From: Clostridia bacterium
GTDB taxonomy: Bacteria; Bacillota; Clostridia; Christensenellales; Borkfalkiaceae
Direction of reading: 5' to 3'
DNA: 5,639 nucleotides
Assembly (NCBI GenBank): GCA_017620875.1
Contig: JAGAUH010000215.1
Coordinates: 1 to 5,639, forward strand
Under the pieces are notes generated by a model. It was not told where the DNA came from and searched no databases. It saw only the letters and a program-made list of their open reading frames with translations. The translations under genes were made by a program, and so were the position numbers. Within the stretch, counting starts at the first letter, position 1, and each line of letters starts with the position of its first letter. Below are positions 1 to 5,329 of the stretch, in pieces.

Positions 1-531
1 GAGCCAATAGAAGTTAGCACCGCAATAAAAACGGGGCTAAATTATCTTGTGGATAGCCCAAGAGAAGTTGGCGCGGACAGAATTGTAAATAGCGTTGCTT
101 GTTTTAAAAAATACAACCAAGTTTATAATTGCGCAACTATCTGTATAGATTTTGGCACGGCGCTTACTTTTAACGTTGTAAACCTAAACGGCGACTTTTT
201 AGGCGGAGCAATTTTCCCCGGTATGAAAACCGCTTTAGATAGTCTAGTAAACGGCACGGCAAAATTGCCTAATATCGAATTAGAACTTCCAGATAAAGTT
301 ATCGCTACGGGGACTGTTACAAATATGCAATCGGGACTTATAAACGGATATATCGGCGTGGTAGAAAAAATCGTTTCCGAAATGAAAAAAGAACTTTTAG
401 AGCCTGTAAAAGTAGTAGTAACGGGTGGTCTTGGCGAAATTATTGCTAAAAAAACTCAGGTGGTAGACTTTATCGACAGAAGACTTACTCTAGACGGTTT
501 AAAAATTATTTACCAAATGAACAAGGACTAA
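1..531 (+). CDS. coaX: Type III pantothenate kinase, 5'-truncated by window edge
   Basis: CoaX phosphorylates pantothenate with ATP, the first committed step of coenzyme A synthesis in the cytoplasm. The reading frame is open from base 1, so the gene starts upstream. 176 residues are visible, and comparison with the usual length of about 255 suggests roughly 80 are missing, including the N-terminal DxGNT ATP-binding segment. Visible family landmarks, numbered within the fragment, are KTGLN (10-14), PREVGADRIVN (20-30) with the catalytic Asp of GADR at 26, DFGTALTF in the ASKHA fold (usually GTATTF, so one Ala is replaced by Leu), GGAIFPG, MQSG, and a TGGL motif followed by LTLDGL near the C-terminus. 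The GTG at base 49 is an internal Val in the middle of a conserved stretch, not a start. The TAA stop is one base before ispG, so co-transcription is likely. The family assignment is secure. Nothing can be said about its promoter. Confidence 0.93.
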   Translation, partial: EPIEVSTAIKTGLNYLVDSPREVGADRIVNSVACFKKYNQVYNCATICIDFGTALTFNVVNLNGDFLGGAIFPGMKTALDSLVNGTAKLPNIELELPDKVIATGTVTNMQSGLINGYIGVVEKIVSEMKKELLEPVKVVVTGGLGEIIAKKTQVVDFIDRRLTLDGLKIIYQMNKD

Positions 532-532
532 T

Positions 533-1573
533 ATGAGTAAAAAAGTAGATATAAAAAACTTGCAAATAGGTGGTGGCAATAAAATTGATATACAATCTAT
601 GTTTAATATTAAAACCGAAAAAGTGCAAGAAGTAGTATCGCAAATTTTAAGGCTAGAGCATGCCGGTTGCGATATTATAAGGGTTGCTATAAAAGACCAA
701 CAAGACGCTTTGGCAATTAAGCAAATTAAAGATAAAATATCAATTCCACTAGTAGCCGACGTGCATTTTGACTATCGCTTAGCCATATCCGCAATAGAAA
801 ACGGAGTAGATAAGGTTAGGATAAACCCCGGTAATATCGGTTCGGAAGACAAGGTAAAACTCGTTGCCGATTGCATAAAAGCACATAAAATTGCCGTTAG
901 GGTAGGTTCTAACAGTGGCAGTGTAGAAAAAGAATTTTTAACCAAATACGGCAAAAACGAAATTTCTCTTGCCGAAAGCGCTCTTTTAAGGGTAAGACAA
1001 TTAGAAAAATACGGCGTAGAAGATATAGTTATTTCTGCAAAAACTTCTTCCGTGCCACTAACTATAAAAACTTATAGATATCTTGCGGAAAAAACCGATT
1101 ATCCACTACATTTAGGCGTAACCGAAGCCGGCACTAAAGAAATGGGGATAGTAAAAAGCGCAATAGGTATAGGCTCTTTGTTAGCCGACGGAATTGGCGA
1201 CACCATTAGGGTTAGTTTAACCGCCGATCCCGTAGAAGAAATTTACGCCGCAAAAAAGATTTTAAGGGCGGTTGGTATAGATAAAAACTACGCCGAAATT
1301 ATTTCTTGCCCAACTTGTGGCAGAACCGCCTACGATATGCAAAGTTTAGCGGAACTAATATATCAAAAAACCATATCCGTTACAAAACCTATAAAAATAG
1401 CCGTTATGGGTTGCGTGGTAAACGGACCTGGAGAAGCGGCAGACTGCGATATTGGTATTGCGGGCGGTCAAGGAAAATGTGTTATTTTTAAAAAGGGTGT
1501 AGTTTATAAAACTCTACCAGAACAAGATGCTATACAAGAATTTTTAAAGGAAATAAACGAAATTGCTAAATAA
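533..1573 (+). CDS. ispG: 4-hydroxy-3-methylbut-2-en-1-yl diphosphate synthase (IspG/GcpE)
   Basis: IspG converts 2-C-methyl-erythritol 2,4-cyclodiphosphate to HMBPP, the penultimate step of the MEP isoprenoid pathway, using a [4Fe-4S] cluster and flavodoxin or ferredoxin electrons. The product has 346 residues, a normal length for the bacterial two-domain form. The N-terminal TIM barrel contains IQSMFN, the DIIRVA strand, VADVHFDYRLA and KVRINPGNIG. The C-terminal reductase-like domain has the cluster ligands Cys259 and Cys262 (CPTCGRT) and Cys294 in GCVVNGPGEA, where Glu301 is the fourth ligand, followed by DIGIAGG. The ATG follows AAGGA (523-527) at a spacing of 5 and lies one base after the coaX stop. 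The 3' end overlaps the next gene by 11 bases. Its place just before the polC locus is standard in Clostridia. No defects are visible. Confidence 0.98.
   Translation: MSKKVDIKNLQIGGGNKIDIQSMFNIKTEKVQEVVSQILRLEHAGCDIIRVAIKDQQDALAIKQIKDKISIPLVADVHFDYRLAISAIENGVDKVRINPGNIGSEDKVKLVADCIKAHKIAVRVGSNSGSVEKEFLTKYGKNEISLAESALLRVRQLEKYGVEDIVISAKTSSVPLTIKTYRYLAEKTDYPLHLGVTEAGTKEMGIVKSAIGIGSLLADGIGDTIRVSLTADPVEEIYAAKKILRAVGIDKNYAEIISCPTCGRTAYDMQSLAELIYQKTISVTKPIKIAVMGCVVNGPGEAADCDIGIAGGQGKCVIFKKGVVYKTLPEQDAIQEFLKEINEIAK
1546..1565 (+). promoter_or_regulatory. RBS and TTG start of the PolC-like gene, inside ispG
   Basis: AAAGGA (1546-1551) precedes a TTG at 1563 by 11 bases, within the last codons of ispG. 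The frame is closed by a TAA at 1554-1556, and the first in-frame ATG lies about 69 codons downstream, inside the conserved N-terminal domain. TTG at 1563 is therefore the best start. The 11-base overlap suggests translational coupling to ispG. The spacing is a little long and the start codon is weak, so modest expression is plausible. Confidence 0.6.
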
Positions 1574-3092
1574 TTATAAATATACCGAAATTTTAAAATC
1601 CATTAGGGCGATAGACGAAAGTACCGCAAAAATAAAAATACAACACGTAGAACTTTTTACTAATCCGCCACACTTGGTTTTTACAATAATAACTAATATT
1701 CCACTAGCGGATAGCGTTATATTAGATATACAAAAAACTTTGGCTAGTTATATGCCTAGCAACTTTAAAGACGTTAAGGTTATAACCAAAAAAGTTAAAG
1801 CCGACGAAGAACTTGTAAAAAGCGTTTTATTTAACAAGTTGTCGGTGTCTTACTTGTATCTAACTATAAAGCAAGAAGATATCTTTGTTTCTCAACGCCA
1901 AGATACCGTAAAAATAACCGTTAGGTTGCAACCTAGCCAACAAACTTTATATACTTCTAACAGGGTGTCTAATCAACTTATAGAGTATCTTTCTAACGAA
2001 TTTTGCGAAGATTTTGTTATAGAAATTAAGGATAAGGCAGAAACCGAGTACGTAGACGACTTAGAAGAAGCCGACGCTAGCGACTTTTTTACCGCGCCAA
2101 TGCGTACCATAACCGTAAAAGACGTTAATAGTTATATCTCTTACGATAAAACCGACACGGCTGTATACATTGCCGATGCGCTTGCCACTAGGGGAGAAGT
2201 TTACGTTTGCGGAATAATTACGGGCATTAGAGAAATGCAAACTAAAACGGGTAAAACTATGTTTTTAATAGATTTTACCGATAAAATCGCAAGGCTAACG
2301 GGTAAATTTTTTGCCAAAGATAAAAAAGTGCAAGCAATTAAACTTTTAAAAGAAAACGAAGGCGTTATTTTTAAAGGCGAAATGGGAGAGTTTAACGGCT
2401 ATCCGGATTTTTCTATAAAAAATATAGGACTATGTACCTTTCCAGAAGATTTCGTACCAGAGCGTAGAGCAGGTAAACCCGTACCGGGAAAATACAAAAA
2501 AATCTTCCCTTGCGAAGTAGAAGACGTTACTCAATTAGATATGTTTACCGAAGTGGATTACGTGCCAGGGTGTTTAATAGGGCATACCTTCGTAGTGTTT
2601 GATATAGAAACTACGGGACTAGATAACGTAAACGACAGGATAACGGAAATTGGCGCCGTAAAAATTGTAGACGGAAAAATAGTATATGGATTTTCTACCC
2701 TTATAAACCCTTTAAAACCAATCCCAAAAGACATACAAGCGCTTACGGGAATTAACGACGAAATGGTTGCCGATAAACCTACTTTTTCCGAAGTGGTTGG
2801 GGATTTTTATAAATATATAGACGGGGCTACTTTAATTGCTCACAACGCCAACTTCGACGTTAGTTTTATTAAAAAATCCGCCGAGAGAGAAGGCTATTAC
2901 GTAGAAAACAACTATTTAGACACAATGGAAATTGCCCGCAAAAACGTATTAGGGTTAAAAAACTACAAACTAAACACCATTTGCGAGCATTTTGGCATAC
3001 AATTTTTGCACCATAGAGCCATGAGCGACGCTCACGCAACGGCAAAAATGTTTTTAGAAATAATAAAGTTGAAAAAATGCTTGCCAAATTAA
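1563..3092 (+). CDS. PolC-derived protein: N-terminal domain, OB fold and DEDDh 3'-5' exonuclease, no PHP or polymerase domain
   Basis: The 509 residues occupy the polC position between ispG and rimP. Residues 1 to about 180 resemble the PolC N-terminal domain, which in full-length PolC contacts the clamp-loader subunit tau. Residues about 212-293 form an OB fold (GEVYVCGIITGI, then KTGKTMFLIDFTD). Residues about 342-503 are a DnaQ-like exonuclease with every catalytic residue present: D347 and E349 in FDIETTG, D432 in AHNANFD, and H484 and D489 in HRAMSDA. PolC is usually about 1,400 residues, with the exonuclease inserted into a PHP domain and the polymerase following. Here the N-terminal PHP half (HLHS-type metal motif) is replaced by a linker of about 45 residues, and everything after the exonuclease is absent. 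The linker holds QLDMF (324-328), matching the beta-clamp motif consensus QL[SD]LF. The 90 bases before rimP have no room for lost coding sequence, so a frameshift cannot explain this. Inferred role: trans-acting proofreading or DNA repair exonuclease. Its PolC ancestry is well supported, its function is not. Confidence 0.9.
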   Translation: MLNNYKYTEILKSIRAIDESTAKIKIQHVELFTNPPHLVFTIITNIPLADSVILDIQKTLASYMPSNFKDVKVITKKVKADEELVKSVLFNKLSVSYLYLTIKQEDIFVSQRQDTVKITVRLQPSQQTLYTSNRVSNQLIEYLSNEFCEDFVIEIKDKAETEYVDDLEEADASDFFTAPMRTITVKDVNSYISYDKTDTAVYIADALATRGEVYVCGIITGIREMQTKTGKTMFLIDFTDKIARLTGKFFAKDKKVQAIKLLKENEGVIFKGEMGEFNGYPDFSIKNIGLCTFPEDFVPERRAGKPVPGKYKKIFPCEVEDVTQLDMFTEVDYVPGCLIGHTFVVFDIETTGLDNVNDRITEIGAVKIVDGKIVYGFSTLINPLKPIPKDIQALTGINDEMVADKPTFSEVVGDFYKYIDGATLIAHNANFDVSFIKKSAEREGYYVENNYLDTMEIARKNVLGLKNYKLNTICEHFGIQFLHHRAMSDAHATAKMFLEIIKLKKCLPN

Positions 3093-3109
3093 AATATATG
3101 TGGTAAAAT
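3081..3109 (+). promoter_or_regulatory. Sigma-A promoter with extended -10 for the rimP-nusA-infB operon
   Basis: TTGCCA (3081-3086, 5 of 6 to TTGACA) is followed after exactly 17 bases by TAAAAT (3104-3109, 5 of 6 to TATAAT). TGG stands directly before the -10 (3101-3103), giving the TGn extended -10 element. The -35 lies in the last codons of the PolC-like gene and the -10 just after its TAA. Transcription would start near 3116-3117, giving a leader of about 68 bases before rimP. This is one of the few intergenic gaps in the window, which supports a real promoter. Confidence 0.72.
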
Positions 3110-3121
3110 AATTAAGACTTA

Positions 3122-3139
3122 AATATACTAAAGTATATT
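3122..3139 (+). repeat. Short inverted repeat just downstream of the predicted transcription start
   Basis: AATATAC (3122-3128) and GTATATT (3133-3139) are perfect reverse complements around a TAAA loop. As RNA this is a weak, AU-rich 7-bp hairpin at about +6 to +23 of the predicted rimP transcript. As DNA it is a dyad at a position where a repressor operator could sit. Its last two bases could instead extend the stronger neighbouring stem, so the two structures compete at their border. Confidence 0.45.
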
Positions 3140-3166
3140 GAGAGTGACTTTTGCGGTCACTCTCAA
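3138..3166 (+). ncRNA. Leader stem-loop ahead of rimP
   Basis: GAGAGTGAC (3140-3148) pairs perfectly with GTCACTCTC (3156-3164) around a TTTTGCG loop, and TT/AA extends the stem to 11 bp. The hairpin ends 8 bases before the rimP Shine-Dalgarno. It is followed by AAGTTTTAT rather than a clean T-run, so it is a poor intrinsic terminator. A 5' UTR element (mRNA stability, attenuation or autoregulation, possibly by NusA) fits better. From memory, AGAGTG...CACTCT-type hairpins are common before rimP in Firmicutes, but I could not check this. Confidence 0.6.
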
Positions 3167-3183
3167 AGTTTTATAGGAGTAAA

Positions 3184-3651
3184 ATGAAATTTAAATCCAC
3201 ACAAGAAATTTTAAACGCAGTTTCTAGCGCGGTAGAACTTTTAGGGGTAGAAATTGTAGAAGTAGAGCCTAAAATATCCAAAAATCCAACTTTAACTTTT
3301 TATATAGATAAAGATATGGAAGGCGGTATAGATTTAGACACGCTAGAAGCGTTTCACAACGCGATAGATCCACTTTTAGACGATGCGGACGTATCTAACG
3401 GCGCCGCTTATACCTTAAATGTATCTAGTCCGGGGCTTGATAGACCGTTTAAAACACCAAGAGATTTTTTAAAAAATCTCGAAAAAGAAGTAGAAGTTAA
3501 ACTTTTTGCACCGCTAAAAGGTCAAAAGTTTTTCGAGGGAATACTTAAAGAGTATACCGAAAATTATATTATTTTAGAAACAAATGGGCAAGAGTTAAAA
3601 CTAACCCACAATATGATAGCAAAAATAAACAAGGCTATTAAATTTGACTAA
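3184..3651 (+). CDS. rimP: Ribosome maturation factor RimP
   Basis: RimP binds the free 30S subunit and assists late assembly of the small ribosomal subunit. The product has 155 residues, normal for the family. The N-terminal alpha/beta domain has ELLGVEIVEVE and TLTFYIDKD. The family signature YTLNVSSPGLDRPF lies at about residues 76-89, and the C-terminal SH3-like domain follows (KFFEGILKEYTENYIILE). ATG at 3184 is preferred because AGGAG (3175-3179) precedes it and the alignment begins there. An in-frame TTG at 3151 would start inside the loop of the leader hairpin and add 11 residues unlike the family. It is the first gene after the predicted promoter, and nusA follows after 12 bases, the usual pairing in bacteria. 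Confidence 0.97.
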   Translation: MKFKSTQEILNAVSSAVELLGVEIVEVEPKISKNPTLTFYIDKDMEGGIDLDTLEAFHNAIDPLLDDADVSNGAAYTLNVSSPGLDRPFKTPRDFLKNLEKEVEVKLFAPLKGQKFFEGILKEYTENYIILETNGQELKLTHNMIAKINKAIKFD

Positions 3652-3663
3652 AGGAGCAATAAA

Positions 3664-4755
3664 ATGAAAAACAAAGAGTTTTTTGATGCACTAGCAGAAG
3701 TTGTAGAAAGCAAGGGTATAGACGAAGCGTCTTTAATAGAAAGTATCGAAATTGCACTTTCTAACGGTTACAAAAGGTTAAGGGGAGATGCGTTCGACGT
3801 AAAATTAAAACTTAATAAAGAAACCCAAAATATTAAATTTTTAGTTGTTAAGTTGGTTGTAGAAGAAGTTGTAAACCCAGATAAAGAAATTTCTTTAATA
3901 GAAGCAAAAACTCACAAAAAATCTATTAAAGTCGGCGACTACTTAGAACTAGAAGAAATATTGCCTAAAGACGAATTTGATAGAATTAGTAGCGGTACTG
4001 CTATCCAAGTTATAAGACAAAAACTTAGAGAAGCAGAAAGAGATAATATCGTAAACGAGTTCGAAGACAAGCAAAACGCAATGCAAACTTGCATTATCCG
4101 TAAAATAGAAAACAAAAACGTTTACGTAGAAATTGGTAGCGGTCAAATAGGCGGTATTATGTTACCGCAAGACCAAGTGCCTACCGAAAAGTATAACCTT
4201 AACGACAAAATTAAAGTTTACGTTAAAAAGGTTAGAAACGACGGTTTAAGCGCGCAAGTTTTAGTTTCAAGAACTTCTACGGGACTTGTAAGAAGACTAT
4301 TCGAAAACGAAGTACCAGAAATTAAGTCTGGTTTAGTAGAAATTAAGTCTATCGCAAGAGAGCCTGGTCAAAGAACTAAAATCGCTATCTATTCTGCCGA
4401 CAAGAGTATAGATCCCGTTGGTGCTTGCGTAGGTCCAAAGGGCGCTAGAGTAAACGCTATCGTAGAAGAATTAAGGGGCGAAAAAATAGATATTATCGTT
4501 TGGAGCGAAGATCCACTAGAATATATTGCAAAAGCACTATCACCTGCAAAGGTATTAAAGGTTTCCGCTAACGAAGGCGAAAACGTTGCAAAAGTCGTTG
4601 TACCAGACGATAAACTTTCTTTAGCGATTGGTAAAAACGGACAAAACGCAAGGCTTGCAGTTAGACTTACCGGTTGGAAGATAGACATTAAGAGCGAGAG
4701 CGTTGCCAAGGCTAGTGGCGAATACGAAGATTATGACGAAGATGGAGAAGAATAA
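3664..4755 (+). CDS. nusA: Transcription elongation/termination factor NusA
   Basis: NusA binds RNA polymerase and nascent RNA, and modulates pausing, hairpin-dependent termination and antitermination. The 363 residues match the short Gram-positive form (B. subtilis about 371), without the C-terminal acidic repeats of E. coli NusA. Domains in order: the RNA-polymerase-binding N-terminal domain (1 to about 130, ending in VIRQKLREAERD), S1 (about 135-200), KH1 (about 215-285, with GPKGAR at 257-262) and KH2 (about 290-345, with IGKNGQNARLAVRLTGWKIDI starting at 322). The last dozen or so residues form a short acidic tail. The start is set by AAGGAG (3651-3656), 7 bases before ATG, overlapping the rimP stop. 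The stop overlaps the next start by one base. In several bacteria NusA regulates its own operon, so the leader hairpin upstream is a candidate target. That last point is inference. Confidence 0.98.
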   Translation: MKNKEFFDALAEVVESKGIDEASLIESIEIALSNGYKRLRGDAFDVKLKLNKETQNIKFLVVKLVVEEVVNPDKEISLIEAKTHKKSIKVGDYLELEEILPKDEFDRISSGTAIQVIRQKLREAERDNIVNEFEDKQNAMQTCIIRKIENKNVYVEIGSGQIGGIMLPQDQVPTEKYNLNDKIKVYVKKVRNDGLSAQVLVSRTSTGLVRRLFENEVPEIKSGLVEIKSIAREPGQRTKIAIYSADKSIDPVGACVGPKGARVNAIVEELRGEKIDIIVWSEDPLEYIAKALSPAKVLKVSANEGENVAKVVVPDDKLSLAIGKNGQNARLAVRLTGWKIDIKSESVAKASGEYEDYDEDGEE

Positions 4756-5015
4756 TGATTAAACTTCCTCAAAGAACTTGTATCGTTTGCAAAAACGAAA
4801 CCCTTAAAAGAGAACTTGTAAGAATAGTTAGGTCTAAAGATGGCGAAATTAGTTTAGATTTAACGGGTAAAAAGTCTGGTAGGGGTGCTTACGTTTGCAA
4901 ATGCGAGGAGTGTGTAAAAAAACTTATTGCGAGCAAAATGCTAAATAAAGCGTTTAAAATGGACGTTCCGCAAGAAGTTTATCAAAACTTAGCCAAGGAG
5001 TTAAATTTTAATTGA
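4755..5015 (+). CDS. rnpM: RnpM/YlxR family RNA-binding protein
   Basis: This small basic protein of 86 residues belongs to the YlxR family. In B. subtilis YlxR was renamed RnpM because it binds the RNase P RNA and modulates tRNA processing. The family core is visible: PQRTCIVCKN (residues 5-14), KRELVRIVRSKDG, DLTGKKSGRGAYVC (35-48), and a C-terminal helix ending in LNKAFKM. Cys9 and Cys12 form one CxxC, and Cys48, Cys50 and Cys53 lie in AYVCKCEEC, so metal binding is possible, though not proven for the family. GGAG (4744-4747) sits 7 bases before the ATG, and TAATG fuses the nusA stop to this start. The position between nusA and ylxQ is the canonical one. Confidence 0.95.
   Translation: MIKLPQRTCIVCKNETLKRELVRIVRSKDGEISLDLTGKKSGRGAYVCKCEECVKKLIASKMLNKAFKMDVPQEVYQNLAKELNFN
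4995..5014 (+). promoter_or_regulatory. RBS and TTG start of ylxQ inside ylxR
   Basis: AAGGAG (4995-5000) precedes TTG at 5012 by 11 bases. The TTG overlaps the ylxR stop as TTGA. No ATG or GTG lies nearby in this frame, and family homology begins at once (SKIKSYLGFCQKAG), so the TTG decides the start. It has the same start codon and spacing as the PolC-like gene. Confidence 0.6.
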
Positions 5016-5329
5016 GTAAGATAAAATCTTATTTAGGTTTTTGCCAAAAGGCAGGCGACCTAGTTATAGGTTATAACAACCTAGAAAAAACAAAAAAGGG
5101 TGTTTTTCTTATTATAGTAGATATTAGTTTAGGGGAAAACACTTTAAAAAAAGTAAAAAAAATTGCCGAGCATTTTAAATGCGATTTGCTTTTATGTAAA
5201 ACCCTATCAGAACTATTAGGTAAAGAGATAAAAGTGGTTGCATTAAAAAACCAAAGTTTGGCAAACGCGATAAAAAACAATTTAGACCAAAACTTTACGT
5301 TGATACCTAAGGAGGTAACTAATGGCTGA
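5012..5329 (+). CDS. ylxQ: YlxQ, L7Ae/L30e/S12e/Gadd45 family RNA-binding protein
   Basis: This 105-residue protein belongs to the L7Ae-like YlxQ group, thought to bind kink-turn-like RNA and linked to the ribosome by gene context. Its cellular role is not well defined. Family features are LGFCQKAGDLVIGY near the N-terminus (compare LGLAQRAGKLVSGE), the strand FLIIVDISLGENTLKKV (compare lAeDaSenTkkk), and a C-terminal segment KVVALKNQSLANAIKN in which the usual GvvAi-type strand precedes the last helix. It overlaps ylxR by 4 bases and the following gene by 8 bases, which indicates coupled translation. The assignment rests on the fold pattern together with exact synteny. Confidence 0.9.
   Translation: MSKIKSYLGFCQKAGDLVIGYNNLEKTKKGVFLIIVDISLGENTLKKVKKIAEHFKCDLLLCKTLSELLGKEIKVVALKNQSLANAIKNNLDQNFTLIPKEVTNG
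5308..5316 (+). promoter_or_regulatory. Consensus Shine-Dalgarno for infB
   Basis: TAAGGAGGT is a full-length match to the anti-Shine-Dalgarno sequence and ends 5 bases before the ATG at 5322. It lies within the last codons of ylxQ and is the strongest ribosome-binding site in the window. This fits high demand for initiation factor IF2. Confidence 0.8.

Noticed and set aside
49..531. Complete short coaX starting at GTG 49
   Set aside because: The frame is open to base 1 with family-like sequence (KTGLN), and the GTG is an internal Val. The gene is simply cut by the window edge.
1306..1491. 61-codon same-strand open frame inside ispG
   Set aside because: It is an out-of-frame reading of the conserved CPTCGRT to GIAGG region of ispG.
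3138..3175. Intrinsic terminator after the PolC-like gene
   Set aside because: The stem is good, but it is followed by AAGTTTTAT instead of a T-run, and a strong promoter lies upstream of it. It is better read as a rimP leader element, though partial termination cannot be excluded.
3151..3183. Longer RimP starting at TTG 3151
   Set aside because: This start lies in the loop of the leader hairpin, has no Shine-Dalgarno sequence, and adds residues unlike the family. ATG 3184 with AGGAG fits better.
3060..3183. Frameshift or premature stop hiding the PolC PHP and polymerase domains
   Set aside because: Only about 90 bases separate the stop from rimP and none reads as PHP or polymerase in any frame. 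The missing part is not present in the window.
4389..4709. 106-codon antisense open frame opposite nusA
   Set aside because: It lies fully within conserved KH-domain coding sequence and resembles no family. It is a shadow of the nusA codon pattern, as are the smaller antisense frames opposite ispG, the PolC-like gene and ylxQ.
4755..5329. Recoding of UGA as an amino acid
   Set aside because: ylxR and ylxQ both end in TGA at the expected family lengths and with normal overlaps to the next start, so TGA acts as a stop.
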